A DNA stretch of 64,000 bases from Glandiceps talaboti (GCF_964340395.1 NC_135569.1:1883123-1947122); one strand, 5' to 3'. Shown: positions 41,002 to 53,491, counted from the stretch's first letter. The notes: generated by a model from the letters alone, not told the origin. Numbers and translations: made by a program.

Positions 41002-41613
41002 ACACATAGTGAAATATGCAAGGCTGATCCATTCATTGTATGCACCCCCTGTGTAATGCAATCCTGCATAAAATGGTGTCAGTGCCTAGATAACTGATTG
41101 GAATATAATAATTGTTTTAAAAAAGTACAAAAAATGTGAAGATAAATACACACAAAGAAATAATAACAATCATGAAATGTTAAAAACGATTGAAAATAAC
41201 GCCACAGTCCTAGGGCACTTGTATTTATGGGGTACCTATGTACCTTGAAGGTGAAGATAGCTCAACCTTATTATATCTTGAGAACATGGCAAATACTTTC
41301 CAGTGTGTTTATAAATCTCTGGAGTTGAGTTGAGTTGAGTTTTGAGAAAAAACCTGTCTCCTTGTATTTTATATAAAAATGTATCTTGCTACCATGAATG
41401 AATTCATATTTTTTCAAATATGATCATTTTCATAAATATTTTGACATCACTTTCCTGAAATAGACCTGAAGAAGCAGGTTGACAAAACGATATATTTGAG
41501 CATTTTTTATTTTAGTACAGTACAAAGTTTAATTAATTTGTAACCATATCACCTGCATAGATGAATCATCATATTTTTCTAATCTGATAGTTTTTTTGTT
41601 TTTTTTCTTGTAG

Positions 41614-41732
41614 TTGGTTGCAGCAGAAGGAAGCAGCATATCTGATAGTGCATCTCAGTGTACAGAAAGTAGAGATGATATACCATTGGAAAGAACCGGA
41701 GGAATTGGGGACTCTAGACCACCATCCTTTCA
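41614..41732 (+). CDS. dsh: Dishevelled, coding exon just after the DIX domain (partial gene)
   Basis: Dishevelled relays Wnt signals from Frizzled to the Axin/GSK3 destruction complex and to the planar-polarity branch, acting in the cytoplasm and at the membrane. This 119-nt exon follows a long T-rich tract ending in cttgtag and stops before the donor gtaagt. Read in phase 0 it gives LVAAEGSSISDSASQ, then CTESRDDI, then PLERTGGIGDSRPPSF, leaving two bases (CA) that complete a His codon with the next exon. LERTGGIGDSRPPSFH is, from memory, an almost invariant signature of animal Dishevelled proteins, and the preceding LVxAEG with a Ser/Asp-rich stretch also fits. It is the linker between DIX and PDZ, rich in potential casein-kinase phosphosites. 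A tandem acceptor (gcagcag) lies 10-13 nt inside, but the upstream AG keeps the conserved Leu-Val. I am very sure of the family. Vertebrate paralogue numbering does not apply. Confidence 0.94.
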
Positions 41733-42778
41733 GTAAGTATCTAACCCCCCACCCTCCACCCCACCCCCTCCATCTCAACCCCCTCCTCACTGCTCTAAAT
41801 TAGTGCCTTCATAATGTCACTTTGACATGCCACTGACGCACAACAACACTTGCTGATTTTCATTCCTATATTCTGTTGCACACACTGGCAAAATCTACAA
41901 CATACTGAAGGTAGCCAGTCACAGAAGAAGAAGAATTTCTTGTGACGTACATGATGGATTCTCCCATTTCTTACTATGTGGTGATTCACAAGCAATTTGC
42001 CATGTAAAGCAAATTTGATACACCCAGGACCCACACAATCCTAAACACAAAATTCAACAAAGTTCTAATTAACTTTGTAAGATAACGTAGCATTGTATAG
42101 CAAAACTGTACATTTGCATCTGTATCAAGTCACATAGATACATAGATAGACTTCCTCTAGTTGTAAGATGGATGATATTGTAGAAATTTTACCAGGTTCC
42201 AATCAAAAATAGTATCATATGCAAATTCAACACCATTTTAAGTCAACTTTTCCAGATAAGGTCACTAACACAGAATCGTATACTATAGTCAGACAGTGTA
42301 CATTTGTATGGGTATCAAATCACTTAGATCTTTATCTACGACAGGTGATAGTATATAGATTTTATAGGAACGGAAATGAGTGCAGCTTGACAAGCAAAGA
42401 CTATGCAAAGTGATGCCACAGGACAGAAAGTGATGCATTTGATTAAAGATGATGAAAACGACATTACTATCCGGGTGAGATCACAGCTGTTTAAACTATC
42501 GTCTCCTGTAGCCAAAATTATCTGTGCTTTCGTTACAAAACGATAGTCTCTTTTTGATCTGTATTGATTGCGAGTGAAATTAAAGCGGTGAAATTTTTAG
42601 ATGAGATCCCCAAAGGGTAGCAGATATCGGATCAGTTTGACATTTCAGTGTACGGTGAAAGACATGATTTGTTGAGTGTTTTTGCTAAGATCTGGGAACC
42701 CTGGTAACAGGGGAGTGAAATCTGATCAATTTTGCATAGATTTTCATTCAATGCACCATAATTTTGATGATGTATCCC

Positions 42779-42910
42779 AGGTAGATTTTACCTACTTACC
42801 ACCCTTTGGTATTAAAGAAACCCTGGTAAAATGACTTGAACACAAATAGATTTTACCTACTTCGGCCTGCCTAGAACAAAGATTCTGGTAGAGAACCCTG
42901 GTAAAATGAC
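42779..42910. repeat. short cluster of tagattttacctacttacca repeat
   Basis: Two diverged units contain tagattttacctactt, attaaagaaa/acaaagattc, and ccctggtaaaatgact. They are related to the four-unit cluster at 47455-47780, 4.7 kb downstream in the same intron. Confidence 0.75.
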
Positions 42911-44457
42911 TAGGAATTTTCTGCCCTTTACAAAAATATTGGTTTAAAACAAAATTAGACCAGTGAATAGAATTTACAGGGAAGGGAATACATGTATGTA
43001 AAAACATGTCCCTTCATTTCATCGATAAATTTGCAAAAATGGGTCTTTTTCTGTGGCACTGTTTATTTCGTCAATTATTAAGATAAGTATATAGTATATT
43101 TAAACTGTATTGAATATTGTGATGTCTTCTGATTTCATCCACAAAATCATTATTGCCAAAGTTTTCAAAATATTAACTGCTTAACAGTTATGTCTATAGA
43201 TGATACCACATGGATAAGTTACAACCGTTTGAAATCTGGTTTTGTCATCATAGTAAATTGCCGTCGATCTGTTACGCATACACAAAATTATTAATGCAGT
43301 CTGTAGATCAAATCTACTTTACTTTTCTGATAGCAAGGGGAAAGTGATTTCTAATGTGAATTAAAGTAATGGTCACTCTGTCATAGCTGTTTCCTTGGTA
43401 ACATTTGTATGGACCTAGGTGGCCATCTTGGATTCAAAGATGGCATGTTTTCTTGCCGTCTATGATTGCAATGCTTTCCAATTTCATTTCACATTCTGAA
43501 ATCAAATAGGTATTGTCATATTGATTCTAATTAATCTTTATCATACACATTTATATTTTAGTAATATAGATAGATATTAGATAGATATTACATGTTTACC
43601 ACTCTGAACAAATATATATACACAAAAAAACTGAACAAATAAATACACAGAAAAATGAAATAATGGTAATGTTGTGTTATGTTGCAGTCAGACCACTCAT
43701 AATTTTTACTTACCAACAAAATGTTTGTTTATCGAACAGAAGTGCATAGAAAATTGAATTTAAAAATAATTGAATGTTACTGTCTTCACATTTAGTGAAG
43801 CCCATGCTGTCACTTTTCAATACAATAACGGAATATGTTTTTACAACCCTGAACAAAAATTAGAAGAAAATTGAATTAATAAAAAAAAAAATGAATTATG
43901 TTGCCTAGTTCATAATCTAGTGTAGCAGGTAGGTGAAAATACCACTTTGTCAATTTTCTGTATAATGGTAAAATGAGTTTCATTCACCACCTTTCACATG
44001 TTAAAACCAATAAATTGGGGGTGTACAACGATTTGCATGAAAATGCACACTAAAGGATTAATGTACGTCATTATATGCTGTCAGTTGTGTAGACGTAGTC
44101 TGAATGACTATTAATGACATTTTAGTTGATAATACGTCAGTAGGAAACGCTCATTTTGCGTACTTTTCCATCGTAATAGATTGAATGATGGATGACATCA
44201 CACACAAAAATCCACTTTGACAGCAAGTTGGTTATGATAATTTAGTACATTGCGTCACGACAACAGTCACAAGATAATGACTGAATTGTTGAAATGAAGC
44301 TGTTCAGAATTCAAATTACGTCAGGACTAGTGCTATTTTACATTCAGCCTTTAACAGTATGTTTCTTACAAATGATCTCTGAACATTCAACCTGTCATAG
44401 AGTTCTGAATTCTGATTTACCATGGTAACCGTATAGTACTACTAGCAGTTTGTCAAG

Positions 44458-46413
44458 TGTAATCCTTCATCATCTACATATACCTCCCCAACTCCTAACC
44501 CCTGTTCTACAAAATCCACCCCTTTCCACCTATAAAATACCTCCCCCAACTCCCAACCCTGTTCTACAAAATCCATCCCTTTCCACCTATAATATACCTC
44601 CCCCAACTCCTAACCCCTGTTCTACAAAATCCACCCCTTTCCACCTATAAAATACCTCCCCCAACTCCCAACCCTGTTCTACAAAATCCATCCCTTTCCA
44701 CCTATAATATACCTCCTCCAACTCCCAACCCCCAATCTACAAAATCCATCCCTTTCCACCTATAATATACCTCCCCCAACTCCTAACCCCTGTTCTACAA
44801 AATCCATCCCTTTCCACCTATAATATACCTCCCCCAACTCCCAACCCTGTTCTACAAAATCCATCCCTTTCCACTTATAATATACCTCCCCAACTCCCAA
44901 CCCTGTTCTACAAAATCCATCCCTTTCCACTTATAATATACCTCCCCAACTCCCAACCCTGTTCTACAAAATCCATCCCTTTCCACCTATAATATACCTC
45001 CCCCAACTCCTAACCCCTGTTCTACAAAATCCACCCCTTTCCACCTATAAAATACCTCCCCCAACTCCCAACCCTGTTCTACAAAATCCATCCCTTTCCA
45101 CCTATAATATACCTCCTCCAACTCCCAACCCCCAATCTACAAAATCCATCCCTTTCCACCTATAATATACCTCCCCCAACTCCTAACCCCTGTTCTACAA
45201 AATCCATCCCTTTCCACCTATAATATACCTCCCCCAACTCCCAACCCTGTTCTACAAAATCCATCCCTTTCCACTTATAATATACCTCCCCAACTCCCAA
45301 CCCTGTTCTACAAAATCCATCCCTTTCCACTTATAATATACCTCCCCAACTCCCAACCCTGTTCTACAAAATCCATCCCTTTCCACTTATAATATACCTC
45401 CCCAACTCCCAACCCTGTTCTACAAAATCCATCCCTTTCCACTTATAATATACCTCCCCAACTCCCAACCCTGTTCTACAAAATCCATCCCTTTCCACTT
45501 ATAATATACCTCCCCAACTCCCAACCCTGTTCTACAAAATCCATCCCTTTCCACCTATAATATACCTCCTCCAACTCCCAACCCCCAATCTACAAAATCC
45601 ATCCCTTTCCACCTATAATATACCTCCCCCAACTCCTAACCCCTGTTCTACAAAATCCATCCCTTTCCACCTATAATATACCTCCCCCAACTCCCAACCC
45701 TGTTCTACAAAATCCATCCCTTTCCACTTATAATATACCTCCCCAACTCCCAACCCTGTTCTACAAAATCCATCCCTTTCCACTTATAATATACCTCCCC
45801 AACTCCCAACCCTGTTCTACAAAATCCATCCCTTTCCACCTATAATATACCTCCCCCAACTCCTAACCCCTGTTCTACAAAATCCACCCCTTTCCACCTA
45901 TAAAATACCTCCCCCAACTCCCAACCCTGTTCTACAAAATCCATCCCTTTCCACCTATAATATACCTCCTCCAACTCCCAACCCCCAATCTACAAAATCC
46001 ATCCCTTTCCACCTATAATATACCTCCCCCAACTCCTAACCCCTGTTCTACAAAATCCATCCCTTTCCACCTATAATATACCTCCCCCAACTCCCAACCC
46101 TGTTCTACAAAATCCATCCCTTTCCACTTATAATATACCTCCCCAACTCCCAACCCTGTTCTACAAAATCCATCCCTTTCCACTTATAATATACCTCCCC
46201 AACTCCCAACCCTGTTCTACAAAATCCATCCCTTTCCACTTATAATATACCTCCCCAACTCCCAACCCTGTTCTACAAAATCCATCCCTTTCCACTTATA
46301 ATATACCTCCCCAACTCCCAACCCTGTTCTACAAAATCCATCCCTTTCCACTTATAATATACCTCCCCAACTCCCAACCCTGTTCTACAAAATCCATCCT
46401 TTTCCACCTATAA
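44458..46413. repeat. ~57-bp satellite, about 35 monomers, with higher-order structure
   Basis: The monomer is acctcccccaactcccaacc then ctgttctacaaaatccatcc and ctttccacctataatat. Monomer classes differ in cccccaac/ccccaac, ctaacccctg/ccaaccctg/cccccaatc, and cacct/cactt. A diagnostic class (acctcctccaactcccaacc with cccaatctac) occurs at 44711, 45111, 45564 and 45964, spaced 400, 453 and 400 bp, so blocks of 7 and 8 monomers alternate in an 853-bp super-repeat. The + strand is pyrimidine-rich and almost free of G. Confidence 0.96.
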
Positions 46414-47304
46414 TTATGGAAACTTTGTACAGTATCATGAAATATGAATAAAGGTTGTCCTATCCTGACTGTGTGTATTTCATCCTGACTGTGTGTATTT
46501 CATTCATGGTCAGCCTTCATCTATTTACCTAATCCCTGAACTTAACAATGACATTAGTTCTGCTTGCATGTTTATGTATAGATAGATATGATTTGTCTAG
46601 CCATGCATGATAATGACTTTGACCTTGAGTGTTTTGTCTGCATAAAATAGAAGCCTTTAGTCTTAGTTACTCATCCAGTGGTTTTGACCTTCATTAGTAA
46701 TCGACACAAGTGTATGGCTTTGTGACAGGGTGGAATTGACAAGGTTGAATTCAATGGGGAAGTAGATTTTATTGTTAGATAAATAATTGGTATGGTAATG
46801 TCTAGATTATACCATAATGGAGTTCTCTATTACTCAACTCATTTTGGAAGATTTTTTGGCACAATTTCCTCCTCGTTCCAAACTTTGATTTGTCATCATT
46901 GCTTTGGAACAGGATGTGGAAATGTAAGGAATTTTACACCAATTTCTCTCCCCCCCCCCCCTCTCTGTAACTGGGGTACCCAAACCTAACCAAAAACATT
47001 TATTTTGAATTGGAAAATTGTTTGACAAGAATGGCTTCGCTTGGATAAGACTGACATTTTGATTGGCCTATCATCAACCAATCAGTAATAGGTTTACCAA
47101 ACTGACATGTGTCATCCTCCAATCAATTTCTGTGTTATTAATTAGTGTAGGTCAAGCATGGTTAATCTTTTCCAAGTATGTTAGATAAAGTTTTATCACA
47201 ACACTGTCAACAATTGTATTTATTTTATCAAATTTATGTTATACAACTGTGATATGCAAGAGAGAAAAAAAAAACATTCTCCTGACCTCAGGGTTTTGTA
47301 ACTT

Positions 47305-47390
47305 CATGTCATGGACACAAAGTGAGAAGGCTCCCTAGGTCACTCATATTTTTCCTTAACTGAATACTAGTATAGAACAATATTGGGAAA
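47305..47390. repeat. copy of the short dispersed repeat (ttcagcca family), diverged
   Basis: It contains gaaggctccctaggtcactc atatttttccttaactgaat ... acaatattggga, which aligns with one arm of 36228-36354. Confidence 0.55.
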
Positions 47391-47454
47391 TATACTTTGA
47401 ATTTGATATGTGTACTTTAGATTTTGATAAAAATGTTTTGTGCCAAGTATTGTG

Positions 47455-47780
47455 ACTGGGGAGTTCAGATAAATTTTACCTACTTACCACCCTTAAAGAA
47501 ATACACAGGTAGGGGGAAGCATGGTAAAGTGACAGGGGACTCAGGTAGATTTTACCTTCTTACCACCCTTAAAGAAATACATAGGTAGAGAACCCTGGTA
47601 AAGTGACTGGGGAACTCAGCTCAGGTAGATTTTACCTCTTTACCACAAAAATACTGGTATTGAACCCTGGTAAATTGAATGGGGAACTCAGATACTCAGA
47701 TAGATGTTTACATACTTACCACCCTTAAAGTTAAACAAATACACTTGTAGGGAACCTGATAAAGTGGCTCACATTTTACC
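47455..47780. repeat. ~75-95-bp tandem repeat, about four copies
   Basis: Units read ggggaactcagatagatttt acctacttaccacccttaaa gaaatacataggtagagaac cctggtaaagtgact with variable spacing. They share ancestry with 42779-42910. Confidence 0.85.
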
Positions 47781-48377
47781 TACTTACATACGATATTAGA
47801 CAGAAATACATTTATAATTATGAAATTTTTTTTGTTCTGAACTAGTTTAAAAATAGAGCTTTTCTATAAACACAGTTAGAGTAAAAATCTGTCATTTTGA
47901 TAGAAACCTAGTCATACATAAACATTGATAACAGTAAATATGACCCACTGTAATGATAAAGTATGACCCTTCTACGATTATTATCTCCCGATTTCAAAAT
48001 AATGACCCAATTTACAAATAATGACCCAATTTCAAGTTTAATAATGTTGAAACCAATTACGATATAAACATGTAGTCACTGACCCATGAAAGTGAAACAG
48101 TAAATTATGGTGACAAGTTTGTTCATTTTATGTCAGGACTTCATTTAGTTTTTAGTAAAAACAAAATTTATTTTAATTTATGGTGGCAAGTTTGTTCGTA
48201 ACACCAACCAAGTTTTATGGCAAATGTTTTGAATTAATAATTATTGATCATTTTTCTTGTTGTACACATCATATTTTACATTTCTGAATATTTCTTAAAT
48301 TGATTTTCACACAACTTAACTTATAAAATCGTTACCAAATACCTTCTACTTTAACCTCTAGCCCTGGTCACTTGTTG

Positions 48378-48390
48378 CCACTAGAGGGCG
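48378..48390 (+). promoter_or_regulatory. CTCF-like motif
   Basis: CCACTAGAGGGCG fits the CTCF core consensus at every position, in the same orientation as the site at 40990. It lies in the intron between the first two visible exons. Confidence 0.45.
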
Positions 48391-49225
48391 TAGTGACAGG
48401 TTCAAATAATGTCAGTCAATTTGATGTACAGTTCCCAACAACACTATCTATGCAGAAGCCAAGAATGATTTTCCATTTAACCCAGGTTCAAAAAATAACA
48501 TATTTTCAAAGAAATTGGTGAAACATGACCTTTTTTGATATGATTTGCTCATTTGAAATCAAACATTTTTATCTTGTGAATAGCAAAAATATTGCAATTA
48601 GGATAAAAATCATATAAAGAGAACGTAGGTTAAATCTTACAAATCAGAATTTCTACTCAGAGAGTCAAAAAGAAATTCGGAAATGAATCCTACATATTCT
48701 GTCAAATGGGTTTCCATCACATGTACTACTATTATTCTTATTTGTCTTCTAGTATGTACACATGACCTCTGATGATGTTGATGAATACTGATGAAAATTT
48801 GAGATTCTCTTCCCACATTTTTTTGTCTGAGTAGAAATATCATGTGTAGCTATGAACCCAGGTTAAATGGACATTCATTCTTGGTTTATGTGTATGTAGA
48901 TAATGTTGTCAGGAAGTGTACATCAAAGTGACTGACATGTCTGGTATAGGAATATTGGCATAGAGATAGCATGTTGATGGAAATTTGGCAAAGAGTCAGC
49001 TAGACAAGTATTTGACTGATTTGTCTACGTAAACATATCAGTGTTAGGTTAGTAAATCTAGTGATATGAAAACTACAAGCAAATGAAATTCCTTACATAC
49101 ATATGATAGGATAGGAGTTGACAGATTACCATGCTATGTGGTGTTTTTGTGATGACGCAGAACAAAGATGTATCTAGTCTTCAGAGCTTTCTAGCTGGTT
49201 GTAGTGGAAACTAGTGCCTTTTTTT

Positions 49226-49229
49226 GTAC

Positions 49230-49295
<66 letters not shown>

Positions 49296-49297
49296 GT
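49226..49297. repeat. (GATT)n microsatellite
   Basis: About 16 tandem gatt units degenerate into ggtt at the 3' end. Confidence 0.96.
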
Positions 49298-49336
49298 TGA
49301 CTTTCTTGTTCCAAAGACAATGTCGTTTATATGCAT

Positions 49337-49500
49337 AGAATGGGGCAGGGATGGAAATGAGATGGGGTGCCGATGGGATGGAAGTGAGATGGGGTGGGGA
49401 TGGAAGTGAGATGGGATGGAAGTGAGATGAGGTGGAGATGGAAGTGAGATGGGGTGGAAGTGAGATGGGGTGGAGGTGGAGGTGGAAGTGAGATGGGGTG
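49337..49500. repeat. purine-rich minisatellite (ggaagtgagatggggtgg)
   Basis: Short units of about 10-19 bp (gatggaagtgagatggggtg) are repeated irregularly. The stretch is almost pyrimidine-free apart from T. Confidence 0.9.
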
Positions 49501-50339
49501 TTGAAGTCAGTATGATGGCATAGAACTTTATTTTTTGAGATTCCATAATATTTTTTAAGCATTTAGTATTCTAATAATAACTCAATTTGACAAGGTGCAT
49601 GTTTGTGCTTCACTAGTTCAGTTCTACCCTGTACTGGATTACAGTAACTTCAGGGCAACTTGTCTACTGCCCTCATGGGGTAGAACATGGAGAAAACCAT
49701 TGATTTGATCTGTCAGCAATGTTGGTTCCCATGTGTATATCACTTTCTATTAATTTGTGTTGTGTTATCAAAGCAAATGACCCTTGACCTTTTACTTGAA
49801 TTGACAGCTACCAACTTATCCATGTAGACTAATCTCTAGATATTAATGTTGAAAAGTTTGCCAGGTGCTGCGAATGGGGTGGGGGGTGAGGGGGGGGGGG
49901 GTGAAATGTACCCTTAGATAAAGGACAACTAGTTACAATTTTTGCTGCAGGTTGCAAATCAAAATGATAAGATTTTGGTTTTCTTGTGAGTCAATACATA
50001 GCAAGGAATAGAGAAACACCAAAGTTTGAGGGGTGACATAAGTAATTGTGTCTCAGTGGTGCAAATTGGCTTTATAGAGGGGGATAGAGGTGGGGGGAGG
50101 GGTGGGGGGAGGGGTGGTTCCCATAGTTTGTAATGCAAACATGAAATGATTCTTGAGAGGATATCATTCTAGATTAGTAGTGAAATTGTCAATCTTATTT
50201 GACCAGTGGAGTATAGAAATGCTAACAAACACACAAGAGGTCAGTCAGTAAGTGTCATCTATTCAGATAAAAAACATGACATCTCAAATTGTACCAATGT
50301 AATTTGACATCTAACAATGTTTGTATTTCTTTGTTACAG

Positions 50340-50413
50340 TGCTAATGCTGCTGGCAGTAGTGACAAACTGGATGACACAACAGAAACAGAATCAGTTATT
50401 AGCTCAAGAAGAG
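50340..50413 (+). CDS. dsh: Dishevelled, second visible coding exon (DIX-PDZ linker)
   Basis: This 74-nt exon is bounded by ttgttacag and gtaaga. Its first base completes a His codon with the CA left by the previous exon. It then reads ANAAGSSDKLDDTTE and TESVISSRR, and leaves one G for the next exon. The join gives RPPSFHANAAGSS, matching the Dishevelled pattern in which the RPPSFH signature is followed by a short Ser/Asn stretch and a (T/G)TES(V/M)xSxRR motif. The phase agreement across an intron of about 8.6 kb strongly supports both exons. The sequence is low-complexity, acidic then basic, with no folded domain. In Dishevelled this region is a phosphorylated, flexible linker before the basic region and the PDZ domain. 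Confidence 0.93.
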
Positions 50414-51279
50414 GTAAGATATTACAAACTATCATATCCATTGTTGAAATATCATATTGCAACGAAGTTTCTCTTCTACAAAATGTTTGTTTGTTGTGTG
50501 TTTTCTCTTACTAGGTTATCTTGACAAGGTAGGTATGGAGGGTAACTGTGTTCTTTCCCTCATTTCATTTTGATCTTCTTTTACCCATGATCTCCATTTG
50601 TGTGAAATTATGGTGAGTTCTTTGTTGTCGTTTATACAGTTCATTTCAACCTCAATATTCATCATAATGGTAATATTTTTCTGATTTATTGTTGTCACCA
50701 TGAAGTGAATAAACTTTGATGTAGTAGACACATGCATATTCATATGCATTTGCTTGAAATAAATCACATGAACAAGAACGAAATACCCCTATATCTTTCA
50801 CTTGCAAAGGAGCCATCTTGAATGGTGCCTTATGGGAAATGCAATGATGTCATTCATAAACATGAATAAATCACTTGCATATGGTTAAAGACATCATATA
50901 CACCCTTCCCTTAAAATCAAACCTCCCCATTTTTCCATCAACACATAGAATGGACCAGTCCAAATGCAAAGAATGTTCCAAATACCCATTGAAATCAGGG
51001 GTAGATGGATAGATGAATTCAATAGTATTGTAATTGAGACCATCCAACACTGAGACAGTGTTATACTTAGTTGTGTAAACATGGAAAGAGAATCATCTAA
51101 GAATTTCTCCAAATAGTAACAGTGTAACATTGTCTTGGTGAAACGCAATCTCTTTGTCTACAACTCCATCGTATCCACTGGCAATAAGTGGTTGGTGACA
51201 GAGATGCAGTGTTGTCGGTACAGTGGCGTAACTGTAAATGGTGCAGAACCAAGACAACTATGTCGGGGACATACGCAGG

Positions 51280-51390
51280 GAACACAAACTTGTTACCTTC
51301 GATGTCATCTAGATATGCAGGGAACGCAGACTTATTACCTTCTGTGTCATCTAGATATGGAGGGAACACAAACTTATTACCCTTCCCAGA
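51280..51390. repeat. 42-bp tandem repeat, about 2.5 copies
   Basis: The unit tgtcatctagatatgcaggg then aacgcagacttattaccttc recurs at 51303 and 51345. It stays open on the minus strand (YLDDTEGNKSAFPA-like), but I recognise no protein and see no splice support. Confidence 0.75.
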
Positions 51391-51514
51391 TCTGTTAACA
51401 AAACACTGTAACAGTGTTCTTTCTTTTCTGTCTTTGGGTGTGGAAAGCAGTGGAAGAAAAGTTTTGTTTGTATTAAAAGAGAATGTTGAATTGTGAATAG
51501 GTGTATTGAATACT

Positions 51515-51903
51515 GTTATGTATGTGTGTGTGTATGTATCTGTCTGTAGGTCTGTCTGTATGTGTGTGTGTGACTGTGTGTGTGTCTGTCTGTCTGTCTG
51601 TCTCTGTCTCTGTGTCTGAATAGATATATTATTTATATTATTAGGTGTGCGTGTGTGCCTATGTGTATAGGTATGTATGCTTGCATGCATGCATGTATGT
51701 ATGTATGTGTGTATGTATGTATGTATGTATGTATGTATGTATGTATGTATGTATGTATGTATGTATGTGTGTGTGTGTGTATATGTATGTATGTGTGTGT
51801 ATGTATGTGTGTGTATGTATGTATGTATGTATGTATGTATGTATGTATGTATGTATGTATGTATGTATGTATGTATGTATGTATGTATGTATGTATGTAT
51901 GTG
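51515..51903. repeat. GT / CTGT / GTAT compound microsatellite
   Basis: There are gtgtgt and (CTGT)n runs up to about 51610, then a long (GTAT)n block at 51686-51903 interrupted by gtgtgt. Confidence 0.95.
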
Positions 51904-52328
51904 TTCACAATTTTTTCTATCTAGCATGCAAGACTGGGTTGTCTTGTGTGTGTGTATATCAGTAATAGTGTACACACGTCTGTTCACATATGGTTTTACT
52001 TCAGTCTGTCTGTCTGTGTCTGTGTCAGTGTCTATGACTGAGAATGCAAGTGTCTATGTTTGTGTATTGTGTTGTAGAACAGTTGAAGTCAACAATTGTG
52101 TATTTGATTGAAATTTTGAAGAAAATGGAATTATTTTACATATATTCATAATTTTGTATATTAAAGTAAAAGTTATATTTGAGGGAAGAGGAATTATCTT
52201 TCAAACAGTAGATTCAGTGTAACACGTATAGGTGCAACTGTCTCATCAAAAGTACACAAGAAGTAAGAATTTTAGTGTCTTAATAGATATACATATGTAT
52301 GCAGTGTTTGCTTTCATAGCTAGTTATA

Positions 52329-52342
52329 GCGCCCTCTGTGGT
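52329..52342 (-). promoter_or_regulatory. possible CTCF-like motif, reverse orientation
   Basis: GCGCCCTCTGTGGT read in reverse gives ACCACAGAGGGCGC. It matches the AGRGGGCGC half of the consensus but lacks one base in the CCA part. Confidence 0.3.
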
Positions 52343-52867
52343 CAAGTCTAGTAGAGTCAGAGTAGCCTTGATGTCTTGTTGAAGTATATAAACCAATTAA
52401 AACATTGGAAATGCTGAAATTCACAGGGATATTGAAATGAGGAGGCTGCAATCATGGTTTTAATAGTTTAACCTGACAACCTGTATTCACAAAGGTGGTG
52501 AAATTTGTCAAGAAAAGTATACCCAGTTTATATAGCGGATAAAGAAGCTGTTCTAACTTAGGTGCAAATTTATTCCGTTGACAAAGAAAGTGTGTAAGTG
52601 TCAACAGTAACTGTTCAAGCTTTTATTTGTAGACCAAACAACCAGGAGCTGTGAAAAAAAAGTCAATATTTGGTGATAGGAATCCAACACAATGGCAATT
52701 CTGTACTATTGTTTTCGTGTTGTTTTCTTGACTGCTAGCAAAATGTACAGTGGTATACCAGTAAGGAAAGTGTCAATGTTTAAAGGAGGGATTTGTCAGT
52801 AGTTGAAAAACTAAAGTTTACTTTGAGTATCAGTCAAGCACAGCTATTTTAATTGCTCTAAATGGAT

Positions 52868-53035
52868 GTATTTTGAGATTGTTGAAAGTTGACCAACAAC
52901 AAATTTAGCAGAAAGGGAAATATTTCAGATCTGGATGCAGAATTTTGTGTTTTATTCTCTTGGCATATATTGAAGATTGTTGAAATTTGACCAAAAACAA
53001 AAGAAAAAGCAGAAAGAGAAATATTTCAGATCTGT
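52868..53035. repeat. ~100-bp duplicated block
   Basis: The blocks agattgttgaaagttgacca ... gcagaaagggaaatatttca gatctg and agattgttgaaatttgacca ... gcagaaagagaaatatttca gatctg follow each other. Confidence 0.85.
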
Positions 53036-53491
53036 GTGTTATTTCCAAAGTATTGCAAATGTCTACGTCTCCAGATTTTGAGTGCCGTTGTTTCACTAAG
53101 TTTAACATTATCATTCATACTATCCACATCACTGTTGTATGTGCTGTGCAATTTGCTTGTGCAGACAACTGGAATGTTTTAGGTTGTGACATTACATATG
53201 TGGTAGATGCAGTTGTTCACTTCAGTTACTTAGTAAGGGGTAACCCAAAGGATAATGGCTAATAACTCCTAAAGTTGTGCCTCAGACTCCCACACCATTT
53301 TCAAATTAATTAAATTGGCAAAAACAGTTATTTTTCAGACTTCAATCACACAAAGTGATTTTAAATATTATTTTGTAGAAATTCTGAAAGACAAAAATAC
53401 ATTAAACCTGAAAGAAAATGCAAATGGTCATGAAATAAAAGTTTTTACTTCCCCAATAAAAAGTGCACAATTTCTTCAAACAGGAAGGGTG

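Larger units (their letters stand above)
41733..50339 (+). other. dsh: dsh intron between the first and second visible exons
   Basis: This intron of about 8.6 kb starts with gtaagt and ends with a ttctttgttacag acceptor. It contains a pyrimidine-rich patch right after the donor, a short copy of the taccta/cttacc repeat (42779-42910), the 2-kb 57-bp satellite (44458-46413), a second cluster of the taccta/cttacc repeat (47455-47780), a GATT microsatellite and a G-rich minisatellite (49226-49500). A CTCF-like motif lies at 48378-48390. I see no gene in it. Confidence 0.85.

Noticed and set aside
40663-41097. 144-codon open frame, the longest outside repeats
   Set aside because: No recognisable domain, Cys/Phe-rich composition typical of AT-rich random translation, and it lies in the dsh intron without splice or promoter support.
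51097-51987. 296-codon minus-strand ORF
   Set aside because: Most of it is translated GTAT/CTGT microsatellite (His-Thr-Tyr-Ile repeats). The remaining part covers a 42-bp repeat and matches nothing I know.
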